A stretch of DNA of 23,100 nucleotides from Caldifarciminota bacterium (lineage in GTDB: Bacteria > Hydrothermota > Tepidihabitantia > Tepidihabitantales > Tepidihabitantaceae), in NCBI GenBank assembly GCA_011049385.1, contig DSBX01000272.1, positions 1-23,100 of the forward strand, written 5' to 3'. The notes beneath the pieces are model-generated. The model was not told the DNA's origin. It saw nothing but the letters and a program-made list of their open reading frames with translations, and did no database searches. Of the stretch, positions 15,123-22,538 are shown piece after piece. Made by a program: the position numbers and the translations under genes. Each line of letters starts with the position of its first letter. The first letter of the stretch is position 1.

Positions 15123-16342
15123 CAGCGCTCCCGGGACGTCCGTCTTCGCAGGCGTCTAAGCAGAGAACTCGCCATCTCCGCCAGTTGCCGCCGAACCAAC
15201 ATCCACGACTCGGCCACCTGCGGGTGTGTCAGCGGCAGGCGCGCGAAACGCTCCTCCACGAGCACGTACGATGAACCGACCGCCAGGCTGAACACAGAAG
15301 CGATGAGCACGATCAGCAAGCGCTTCGGAAAACTGCGGCGTTCGGGTGGGACCGCATGGTCGAGCACGGTGATGGTGGGAGTATCCCTCGCCTCCATGAT
15401 GCGGGCGTGCTCGTACTGCTGATACAGTAGAGTATGGGTTTCCTGTAGCAACACGAGTTCGGCATAGCGACGGAGGTACTCTGCAACCACCACCGGCAGA
15501 GTGTCGAGCTTCAACCCAAAGGCGACACCCGCCCGGTCTTTCCCACCAAGCATACCATCGAGGTATCGTTCAAGAGCCGAAACCTCGGCCCGAGCACTGA
15601 CCATGAGTGGGTTCTCGAACGAACTCGCGGACTCCAGTACGCGGAGAACGGCTTGCCGCTCCAAGAGCGAGGAATGGAGTGACGCGTAGGAGGTGACAGC
15701 ACCTTTAACCTGCTCGTCAACGGCAACCAGACCGTGACGCACCTGGTAGGAAGTCAGCGACTCCCGCGCGCTGTCCAGGGCCTGGGCCACCTCTTCCAGG
15801 CGTCTCTCCACGAACACACGCATGTTCCTTCCCCGGCTCATGTTAGAACTGCGCAGGAACGCGTCGAGGTTACTGACATAGCTGTTTGCCATCTCGGCCG
15901 CCCACTCGGGCCGACGAGCTTCGACGACAATCGTCACTATACCCTCATCACCGATTGACAGTCCCGTCATGCGGCCCAGTTCTCTGACCGCTTCCTGCAG
16001 ACTCCCGCGCCTGACGCGATAGCGCTGGATCACACTGCACTGAACGACGACCGACTCCATCACCGTGTTGCTGGAGAGTATGCCGACCATCAGGTCGGAC
16101 GCGGTCCCGCCCCCGAACATACCCGCACGCAGGCGACCGAGTTGACCACCGATACCGACGCTGAGCTGGGCGGTCAGACCCAGGGGGTCGTCCTCCGGCG
16201 GGGGCAGTACCCGCGCCGTGGCCGCAAACCTCTGGGGAAGCAGTAAGCTCACACCTGCCGCCAGCACGGCAACCACGAGCACGTTCAGCAGGATGAACTT
16301 CCTCCGGCGCAACAGGGCGTTGAGTGCGTCAGGCAGATTCAT
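15122..16342 (-). CDS. Wzz-type chain length determinant protein
   Basis: A 406-residue polysaccharide co-polymerase: membrane segment at about 16-36, a large periplasmic part with RFAATARVLPPPEDDPLG after the first helix, a probable coiled coil between 170 and 310, and a second membrane segment at about 341-361 preceded by the proline-rich HAVPPERRSFPKRLL (329-343). The cytoplasmic tail is short and basic (RLRRRTSRER). No tyrosine-kinase domain or Walker motif follows, so this is a stand-alone Wzz, as in O-antigen systems, not a BY-kinase fusion. Starts at ATG 16342, 9 bases after a promoter-like minus-10 box and 7 bases after the sulfatase-like gene stop. Heads the export sub-operon. Confidence 0.88.
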   Translation of the reverse strand: MNLPDALNALLRRRKFILLNVLVVAVLAAGVSLLLPQRFAATARVLPPPEDDPLGLTAQLSVGIGGQLGRLRAGMFGGGTASDLMVGILSSNTVMESVVVQCSVIQRYRVRRGSLQEAVRELGRMTGLSIGDEGIVTIVVEARRPEWAAEMANSYVSNLDAFLRSSNMSRGRNMRVFVERRLEEVAQALDSARESLTSYQVRHGLVAVDEQVKGAVTSYASLHSSLLERQAVLRVLESASSFENPLMVSARAEVSALERYLDGMLGGKDRAGVAFGLKLDTLPVVVAEYLRRYAELVLLQETHTLLYQQYEHARIMEARDTPTITVLDHAVPPERRSFPKRLLIVLIASVFSLAVGSSYVLVEERFARLPLTHPQVAESWMLVRRQLAEMASSLLRRLRRRTSRER

Positions 16343-16349
16343 AGCGCAG

Positions 16350-17927
16350 TCAGTCTAGGGAAACGCCGATTCGTGTCAATCCGGGTTGGCTGAGGACTGC
16401 CGACCTCGGCGGTTCCCCGCGTCGGTACTCGACCAACCCGGTCACCTCGCGCCAGACATCTCCGCGGATGAAGAAACTGCGGTCCGGCAGCAGGTTCATA
16501 TCGGCGTCGAAGTAGCGGTTGAACAGCACGCGGAAGGTGTTCACCGGGCTGATGGCCGGGTGGAGCAGGTCGGCATCGCCCCCGGGCAGGTACCAGGCAT
16601 TGAGAATGCGGAACTTGGCCCGCAGAGTCTGGAGGCTGTCCCGGTGCTCGAAGTTCTCGGGCGGGTGCGGCCCTTCGTCGGACTGGAGGATGATGACCCA
16701 CGACCGCGGGCTGTCGTCATCAAGGAGGTTGTCCACGAGCGCCAGCATCCGCCGGTTGACGTACTCGACCTGCTCGACGAAACCGGCGCGCGTGCCCTGC
16801 CGCATCTGCGCCAGCCGGTCCACGAACTCTCCGTCGCGGTTCAAAACGTACGGTTCATGCGGCACCAGGAAGTGGGCGAAGGCGAAGACCGGACCCGGCA
16901 CCGTATCGAGCGATTCAAGCATGTCGAACTTGTAGCGGACCCGCGCCCACTGCTCGCGATGCGCGTCGAAACCGACCAACGCGCCGACCGGGTAGGCCAT
17001 CGTCGTGCGGTAGAGCATCATCCCGAAGTCCGAGAGCAGGAGCCGGTTGTAGTTCGCGTCCGCGTTGCGTCCCCGGCTGGTCGCGTGCCAGGAGGTGCCG
17101 AAATGCAGGTAGCGGTATCCGCGCGCCCGCAGGAATCGAACCGCATCGTTGTCCTGTATCGCCCGGTACAGTACCCGCCGCCGGCTCCGCCGCTCGACCC
17201 GGGCGAGCAGGCTGTCGAGGTAGTCGAGGTTCAGGGTCGAAGCCAGCGACATGTCGGTCCGGCCGTAGTTACAGCGGCTCTCCTCGGCGACGTAGAAGCC
17301 CCGCGCCCGAAGTTCGTCGAGGAAGGACCGGTTGTCGTAGCCGTATACTTCGGCCAGAGTTGACTCGCTCGGGTAGCGGTCCGGTACGAGGTGGAGGATG
17401 TTCGGGCTCAAGGAGTCCGACCCGCGCGCCGGCGACACGACGCCGGGCCTGCCCCCCTCAACCCGCGGCGCGCTCACCTCGTAGGCCAGCGTGCGGGCGA
17501 CGGGCACCACCAACAGGAGCGCCGCGCCGAGGTTGAGGACCCTGGTCGCGGTATCATACCGGGCCCCGGGCCGGCGCCGCACCAGCAGTACCGCAAGGAC
17601 ATACGCGGCCGCGACCAGCGCCATCAGCAACGCGCCCGACACCAGCGACGCGGCCGGTCGCCACTGGCGGAACGGCATATGGATGTGTCCGTAGGCGAAG
17701 AACAGGAACAGGAACAGCGCCGAAGGTATCGCCGCCCGCCGGTAGCCGCCGCACAGGAACCTGGTCACCAACAGCACCCCCGCGGCCAGCGCCAGGGCCG
17801 CGAACGCCGGAACGAGGAGACTGTCCGGCGTGAGCTGGTCAACGTTGTGCGCATAGAGCGCCAGCACCGGGTAGAGCGCGGCCGGGAACGGGTAGACCGG
17901 GACCGGGGCTCGCCGTGCCGGTTTCAT
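16350..17927 (-). CDS. Membrane-anchored sulfatase-like (alkaline phosphatase superfamily) protein
   Basis: A 525-residue protein with about four to five membrane segments in the first 150 residues (near 15-28, 37-57, 68-82, 94-117, 129-148), then an ectodomain. NILHLVPDRYPSE (176-188) provides the first metal-binding aspartate (D183). NYGRTDMSLASTLNLDYLD (220-238) is the segment where the nucleophile sits in this superfamily; a Thr (T224) or Ser there fits a phosphotransferase rather than a sulfatase, which would need Cys or Ser in C/S-x-P-x-R. HFLVPHEPY (352-360) and VIILQSDEGPH (411-421) complete the metal site. Family members usually sit in polysaccharide loci; modification of the glycan is inferred. 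ATG at 17927 overlaps the wecB stop by 4 bases. Confidence 0.75.
   Translation of the reverse strand: MKPARRAPVPVYPFPAALYPVLALYAHNVDQLTPDSLLVPAFAALALAAGVLLVTRFLCGGYRRAAIPSALFLFLFFAYGHIHMPFRQWRPAASLVSGALLMALVAAAYVLAVLLVRRRPGARYDTATRVLNLGAALLLVVPVARTLAYEVSAPRVEGGRPGVVSPARGSDSLSPNILHLVPDRYPSESTLAEVYGYDNRSFLDELRARGFYVAEESRCNYGRTDMSLASTLNLDYLDSLLARVERRSRRRVLYRAIQDNDAVRFLRARGYRYLHFGTSWHATSRGRNADANYNRLLLSDFGMMLYRTTMAYPVGALVGFDAHREQWARVRYKFDMLESLDTVPGPVFAFAHFLVPHEPYVLNRDGEFVDRLAQMRQGTRAGFVEQVEYVNRRMLALVDNLLDDDSPRSWVIILQSDEGPHPPENFEHRDSLQTLRAKFRILNAWYLPGGDADLLHPAISPVNTFRVLFNRYFDADMNLLPDRSFFIRGDVWREVTGLVEYRRGEPPRSAVLSQPGLTRIGVSLD
16352..16379 (-). promoter_or_regulatory. Candidate promoter of wzz
   Basis: Minus strand TTGACA (16379-16374), 16-base spacer, TAGACT (16357-16352), then 9 bases to the wzz ATG at 16342. 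It overlaps the 3' end of the sulfatase-like gene; that gene's TGA begins with the last base of the minus-10 box. No Shine-Dalgarno precedes the ATG. Confidence 0.6.
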
Positions 17928-19048
17928 CGCCCCCGGTCGCCGGCGCGGGTTCTCGCCAGGACACCGGCAATCCGCCTCGCCGCCCGGCCGTCGCCGAAGG
18001 GGTTGGCGGCGCGGGCCATCCGGGCATAGGCACGCGGCGAGTTCAAGAGGCGCTCGGTCTCCCTGACGATCCGGTCGAAATCGGTCCCGACCAGTTTCGC
18101 GGTGCCGGCTTCGATCGCCTCGGGCCGCTCGGTCTTGTCGCGCATCACCAGCACCGGCTTGCCGATGGCCGGCGCCTCTTCCTGGATGCCGCCCGAATCG
18201 GTGAGAATGATATGCGCCCGCTCCATCAGGTGCGCGAAGGGAAGATACTCGATGGGCTCGATGAGGTGAACCCGCTCGCGCCGCCGCAGGACGCGCATCA
18301 CCGGGCCGCGGACGTTGGGGTTCAGGTGCACCGGGTAGATGATTTCCACGTCCGGGTTGCGTTCCGCCAGCACGGCCAGGGCCCGGCAGATGTTCTCGAA
18401 ACCGGCGCCGAAACTCTCGCGCCGGTGCGCGGTAACGAGCACGACGCGCCGGTCCGCCGGCACCCGCTCCAGCACCGGCACCCGCCACCGCTTCGGGCTC
18501 GCCAGCGTCGCCAGCAGGGCGTCAATCACCGTGTTGCCGGTAACGTGGATACTGCGGGGCGGGACGTTCTCATGCAGGAGATTGTCCCGGGCGCGCGGGG
18601 TCGGCGCGAAGTGCAGGTCTGCCAGCACGCCGGCCAGCCGCCGGTTCATCTCCTCCGGGTAGGGCGAGAACTTGTCCGCGGTGCGAAGCCCGGCCTCGAC
18701 GTGGCCGACCCGGATGCGCCGGTAGTAGGCGGCCAGCGCGGACACGAAGACGCTGGTCGTGTCGCCCTGGACGATGACCCAGTCCGGCCGCTCCCGCTCG
18801 AGCACCTTCTCCACGCCGAGCAGGGCCCGGACCGTGACGTCGCCCAGGCTCTGGCCCGGCTTCATTATATCGAGGTCGTGGTCGGGCCGGATGTCGAAGA
18901 CGTCGAGCACCTGGTCGAGCATCGTCCGGTGCTGGGCGGTGACGAGCACGACCGTCTCGAACCGGTCCGCCCGGTGCTTCAGTTCCCTCACCAGCGGCGC
19001 GAGCTTGATCGCCTCGGGCCGGGTGCCGAAAGAAAGCAGGACCTTCAT
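17924..19048 (-). CDS. wecB: UDP-N-acetylglucosamine 2-epimerase (non-hydrolysing)
   Basis: A 374-residue enzyme of usual length. It interconverts UDP-GlcNAc and UDP-ManNAc. The family start LLSFGTRPEAIK (4-15) is intact. Catalytic residues by comparison with E. coli: D96 in VQGDTTS, E118 in GHVEAGLRT, E132/E133 in SPYPEEMNRR, H208 in TAHRRESFG. TDSGGIQEEAPAIGKP (283-298) and MRDKTERPEAIEAG (302-315) form the nucleotide-binding part. ATG at 19048 is chosen for the family start and a GAGGGA upstream; the ATG at 19084 would add 12 residues and overlap polA. UDP-ManNAc may be used as such or oxidised; no dehydrogenase is present in the window. Confidence 0.93.
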   Translation of the reverse strand: MKVLLSFGTRPEAIKLAPLVRELKHRADRFETVVLVTAQHRTMLDQVLDVFDIRPDHDLDIMKPGQSLGDVTVRALLGVEKVLERERPDWVIVQGDTTSVFVSALAAYYRRIRVGHVEAGLRTADKFSPYPEEMNRRLAGVLADLHFAPTPRARDNLLHENVPPRSIHVTGNTVIDALLATLASPKRWRVPVLERVPADRRVVLVTAHRRESFGAGFENICRALAVLAERNPDVEIIYPVHLNPNVRGPVMRVLRRRERVHLIEPIEYLPFAHLMERAHIILTDSGGIQEEAPAIGKPVLVMRDKTERPEAIEAGTAKLVGTDFDRIVRETERLLNSPRAYARMARAANPFGDGRAARRIAGVLARTRAGDRGR

Positions 19049-19070
19049 CTTCCGTCCCTCGGCCGCCTTC

Positions 19071-21530
19071 TCAGTGCGCTTCATTCCAGTTCCTTCCGCT
19101 CCCGACGTCGGCGACCAAAGGCACGTCCAGCGGCCAGGCCGCCTCCATCTCTTCGCGGACCATCTCCCGCGCCCGCTCGACCTCGCGGGCCGGGACCTCG
19201 AACAACAGCTCGTCGTGCACCTGCAACAGCATACCGGGTTCGATTCTTTCCGAACGCAGGCGCTCGTCAACCCGGAGCATCGCCCGCTTGATGATGTCCG
19301 CGGCCGAACCCTGCACCGGCGCGTTGATGGCCGCTCTCTGCGCGGCCTCGGCGACGTTCCGGTTGCGGTTGGTGATGGCCGGCACCGGCCGGATGCGGCC
19401 GGCCAGGGTCCGCACCTGTCCACGCTCGACCGCCTCGGCGGTCACCCGCTCGCGCCAGGCCGCGACCCCGGCGAAGCTCGCCATGTACGAGTCGAGGAAC
19501 GCCCGGGCCTCGTCCCGGGAAAGCCCCATCCGCGAAGCGAGGCCATAGTCGCCCATCCCGTATATCAGGCCGTAGTTGACGACCTTGGCCAGCCGCCGGT
19601 GCTCGGCGGTGACCGCCCCGGGTTCGAGCCGGAACACCGCGGCCGCGGTGCGGGTGTGGATATCGTCGCCGGCCGCGAACGCCCGCCGCAGTTCCTCGTC
19701 GCCGGACAGGTGCGCGAGCACCCGCAGTTCGACCTGCGAGTAGTCGGCCGAGACCAGCGCCATCCCCTCGCCCGCAACGAACCCGGCCCGGACCCGGCGG
19801 CCGAGCTCACCGCGAATCGGGATGCTCTGCAGGTTCGGGTTCGACGACGAGAGCCGGCCGGTGGCCGCGCCGGTCTGGTTGAAGCGGGTGTGGATGCGGT
19901 GTGTCGCCGGGTCTGCGCAGGCGAGCAGGGGAAGCAGGTAACCCCCGCGCAGTTTAGCAAGCTCCCGAAAGCGCAGGACCCCGGACACGACCGGGTGCGC
20001 CTCGGCCAGCCCGGCCAGCACCGCCGAATCGGTCGAATAGCCGGTCTTGGTCTTCCGGCCGTGCGCCAGCCCCAGCCGCTCGAACAGCACGGTACCGAGC
20101 TGGCGCGGCGAGGCGAGATTGAACTTCTCCCCGGCCAACTCGCAGACCTCCTCCTCAATGGCCGCGACCTCGCGCCCGATTTCGCCGACCAGCTCCTCGA
20201 AATGGCCGACGTCAATCATCACTCCGCGCCGCTCCATCCGCGCCAACACCGGCACGAGCGGCATTTCCATCTCCTCCAGCACCGGGCGCAGGCCGGCCTC
20301 ATCAATCGCCGGCTCAAGCGCCTCGCGTGCGGCCAGCACCGCCGCCGCGGCATCGGCCGCGCTCTCGCCGGGCGCGCGGCCCAGCACCTGCCCGGCGACC
20401 GCGGTAAGGTCATAGCTGCGCCGGTTCGGGTCCACCAGCCAGGCCGCGACCGAAACATCATACAGCGGCGGCGCGAGCTCCGACCCGGGCGCGAGCTCCT
20501 TCAGACCACAGCCCACCTTCAACGCACCGGGCGCGGCCAGCGCCCGGACGACGACGCTCTCCTCACCCGCCGGCACCGCCATCGCGCCGCCGGACCCAGG
20601 CGCGACCGCCCAGTTGCCCGCCCGGTCGCGGGCCACCGCCAGCACGCTCGCGGCTCGCACCAACTCCCGGTCGAAAGGCACGACCGCGACCGCCTCCGCG
20701 GCCGGGCCCAGTTCCAGGGCCAGCCTCCGGAAGCCAAGCTCCTCACACAGCACGCGCAGGGCCGCCCGGTCCGGCTCGCCCAGCCGCAAATCGTCCGGCC
20801 CGCAATCGAGCGGCACGCCGGTATCGAGCCGCACCAGCTCCCGGCTCAACTCGGCCTGCTCCCGCCGTTCGGCCACCTTCGGCTCGGCCTCGAGAATGCG
20901 GTCCAGGCTCCCGTGGCGTTCGAGCAGGGCCTGCGCCCGCTTCGGCCCGATGCCCGGCACGCCGGGCACATTGTCGCTCGTATCGCCGGTCAGCGCCAGG
21001 TAGTCAACCACCTGCCCCGGCCCCACGCCCAGCTTCGCACGCACCTCCTCCGGCCCGAAGGACTTGCCCAGCCACGGGTCGAAAACGGTCACGCCCGGGC
21101 CGACCAGTTGGAGCAGGTCCTTATCCGAACTCGCGACCGTCACCTCGAACCCGGCCGCCGCGCCGGCCTGCGCCAGCGTTCCCAGCACATCGTCGGCCTC
21201 AAAGCCCGGCACCGTGCAGGATCTGATGCCCCAAAGCTCCACCAGCCGCCGGATGACCGGCAACTGCTCGACCAGCTCATCCGGGGTCGGCGGGCGCTGG
21301 GCCTTATACTTCTCGAACCGCTCGTGCCGGAACACCCGCCCCGGCGCGTCGAACGCCACCGCGCAATGCGTCGGCGCCAGCTCCTCGACCATCTTGCGCA
21401 GGGTATTCGCAAACCCGAAGACCGCGGAAGTATTCCGACCCCCCGAATCCCTCAGCGGGTCGCGGACGAACGCGAAATGGCTCCGGTAGGCCACCGAGTG
21501 GCCGTCAACCAGCAGGAGCCGCGGCTTCAC
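19071..21530 (-). CDS. polA: DNA polymerase I with inactive 3'-5' exonuclease domain
   Basis: An 819-residue family A polymerase, for repair and Okazaki fragment processing. The 5' nuclease is complete: LLLVDG (5-10), GFEADDVLG (109-117), SSDKDLLQLV (134-143), GDTSDNVPGVPGIGPKRA (182-199). The exonuclease domain (about 282-430) lacks the Asp-x-Glu of motif I (VLAVARDRAG instead) and the Asp of motif II (GLKEL), so no proofreading is expected. Polymerase motif A is D596 in SADYSQVELR; motif B has RRLAKVVNYGLIYG (645-658) with Y653 where Taq has F667; motif C is VHDELLFEVP (771-780). GTG at 21530 overlaps the rfbA stop by 4 bases; the frame is open upstream but inside rfbA. A housekeeping gene between two sugar-nucleotide genes. 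Confidence 0.95.
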   Translation of the reverse strand: MKPRLLLVDGHSVAYRSHFAFVRDPLRDSGGRNTSAVFGFANTLRKMVEELAPTHCAVAFDAPGRVFRHERFEKYKAQRPPTPDELVEQLPVIRRLVELWGIRSCTVPGFEADDVLGTLAQAGAAAGFEVTVASSDKDLLQLVGPGVTVFDPWLGKSFGPEEVRAKLGVGPGQVVDYLALTGDTSDNVPGVPGIGPKRAQALLERHGSLDRILEAEPKVAERREQAELSRELVRLDTGVPLDCGPDDLRLGEPDRAALRVLCEELGFRRLALELGPAAEAVAVVPFDRELVRAASVLAVARDRAGNWAVAPGSGGAMAVPAGEESVVVRALAAPGALKVGCGLKELAPGSELAPPLYDVSVAAWLVDPNRRSYDLTAVAGQVLGRAPGESAADAAAAVLAAREALEPAIDEAGLRPVLEEMEMPLVPVLARMERRGVMIDVGHFEELVGEIGREVAAIEEEVCELAGEKFNLASPRQLGTVLFERLGLAHGRKTKTGYSTDSAVLAGLAEAHPVVSGVLRFRELAKLRGGYLLPLLACADPATHRIHTRFNQTGAATGRLSSSNPNLQSIPIRGELGRRVRAGFVAGEGMALVSADYSQVELRVLAHLSGDEELRRAFAAGDDIHTRTAAAVFRLEPGAVTAEHRRLAKVVNYGLIYGMGDYGLASRMGLSRDEARAFLDSYMASFAGVAAWRERVTAEAVERGQVRTLAGRIRPVPAITNRNRNVAEAAQRAAINAPVQGSAADIIKRAMLRVDERLRSERIEPGMLLQVHDELLFEVPAREVERAREMVREEMEAAWPLDVPLVADVGSGRNWNEAH

Positions 21531-22261
21531 GCCCCGGCGCCGCGGCACTGCTCCCGGACCAGCGACTGGGCCCGGGCATACGCCTCGAACGACGAACCCG
21601 CATCCTGCCACCAGCCGGAAAGCAGGTCATACTCCAGCTCGCCCGCCTTGAGGTAGGCATTATTCACGTCGGTGATTTCCAGCTCGCCGCGGGCGGAAGG
21701 CTCAAGCGTCCGGACGATATCGAACACCCGCTCATCATAAAGGTAGCAACCGGTCACCGCGAACCGGCTCTCCGGCTTCTCCGGCTTCTCGACAATCCTC
21801 ATCACCCGGCCCTCGCTCACCGTCGCGACGCCGAACCGCTCCGGGTCCGGCACTTCCTTGAGCAGGACCCGCGCGCCGCGGGCCTGGGTCGCAAACCGCT
21901 CCGCGAACGGCGCCAGGCTCTCCTCGAACAGATTATCGCCGAGCAGGACCATCACCCGCTCCCCCTCCACGAAATCCTCGGCCAGCGCCAGCGCCGCGGC
22001 GATCCCGCCCGAACCCTCCTGATAGGTATAGTGGATGCGCCGCAACCCGAACCCCCGGCCATTCTCCAGCAGGCGCAAAAAATCCCCCGCGCTGTTCCCG
22101 CCGGTCACGACAATCACCTCGCCGACCCCGGCCTCGACCAGCTTCTGAATCGGAAAGAACACCATCGGCCGGTCATAGACCGGCAGAAGATGCTTATTGG
22201 TAATCTTGGTAAGCGACCCCAGCCGCGTACCCAAACCTCCGGCCAGTACAACACCTTTCAT
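21527..22261 (-). CDS. rfbA: Glucose-1-phosphate thymidylyltransferase (short form)
   Basis: A 244-residue nucleotidyltransferase making dTDP-glucose from dTTP and glucose 1-phosphate. VLAGGLGTRLGSLTKITNKH (5-24) is the nucleotide loop, with KHLLPVYDRPM (23-33) after it. QEGSGGIAAALALAEDF (81-97), LLGDNLF (106-112, metal-binding D109), IVEKPEKP (156-163) and ELEITDVNNAYL (193-204) match the short RmlA-like family. The family also includes other dTTP/dUTP-sugar enzymes, but the partner rfbB supports this role. ATG at 22261 is 7 bases after a TATACT minus-10 box, so a leaderless mRNA is likely. It heads the operon with polA, wecB and the sulfatase-like gene. Confidence 0.88.
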   Translation of the reverse strand: MKGVVLAGGLGTRLGSLTKITNKHLLPVYDRPMVFFPIQKLVEAGVGEVIVVTGGNSAGDFLRLLENGRGFGLRRIHYTYQEGSGGIAAALALAEDFVEGERVMVLLGDNLFEESLAPFAERFATQARGARVLLKEVPDPERFGVATVSEGRVMRIVEKPEKPESRFAVTGCYLYDERVFDIVRTLEPSARGELEITDVNNAYLKAGELEYDLLSGWWQDAGSSFEAYARAQSLVREQCRGAGA

Positions 22262-22268
22262 CCCGCCC

Positions 22269-22296
22269 AGTATATTCCCGACGCCCGACCGGTCAA
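22269..22296 (-). promoter_or_regulatory. Candidate leaderless promoter of rfbA
   Basis: Minus strand TTGACC (22296-22291), 16-base spacer, TATACT (22274-22269), 7 bases (GGGCGGG) to ATG 22261. The expected start of transcription is at or one base before the ATG. Its minus-35 box overlaps the first CCGGTCA repeat. Confidence 0.65.
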
Positions 22297-22334
22297 CCTC
22301 CCCTCCCTCACCCGGTCACCTTGACGGCCGGTCA
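22289..22334. repeat. Three CCGGTCA direct repeats between divergent promoters
   Basis: CCGGTCA occurs at 22289-22295, 22312-22318 and 22328-22334 on the plus strand. The last two extend to the shared 11-mer CCGGTCACCTT. They lie between the rfbA promoter (minus) and the NHL-protein promoter (plus), a usual place for a regulator site, but spacing is irregular (23 and 16 bases) and the sequence is GC-rich. Confidence 0.35.
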
Positions 22335-22347
22335 CCTTCCCCTCTCA

Positions 22348-22376
22348 TTGACACCACCCGCTCTCTCGCCTACAAT
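22348..22376 (+). promoter_or_regulatory. Candidate promoter of the NHL-repeat gene
   Basis: Plus strand TTGACA (22348-22353), 17-base spacer, TACAAT (22371-22376). Transcription would begin near 22383, giving a leader of about 155 bases before the ATG at 22539. I see no riboswitch or strong hairpin in 22377-22526. Unlike the glycan-locus promoters, this one makes a leadered mRNA. Confidence 0.65.
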
Positions 22377-22526
22377 GATTCACATCAGGTATCGGATGGA
22401 AACAGAAACCAGACCGCGGCCCGACCGGGAACCCGTCCCGACCCGGCCGAGTCCAACAACCAGGACCACAACCGGTCAAGACGACCTCACAACCGCGCCG
22501 GGAACAACCCCCTGCGCACAAACACA

Positions 22527-22532
22527 AAGGAG
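22527..22532 (+). promoter_or_regulatory. Shine-Dalgarno site AAGGAG
   Basis: AAGGAG with 6 bases to the ATG at 22539; it decides the start of the NHL-repeat protein and shows that the organism uses Shine-Dalgarno initiation. Confidence 0.8.
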
Positions 22533-22538
22533 ACAACG

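Noticed and set aside
18759..21656. Very long open frame on the plus strand (965 codons) opposite polA
   Set aside because: It is antisense to a clear polA with all motifs intact. Its product is rich in Arg, His, Gln and Pro with no domain pattern, as expected of an antisense shadow in high-GC DNA.
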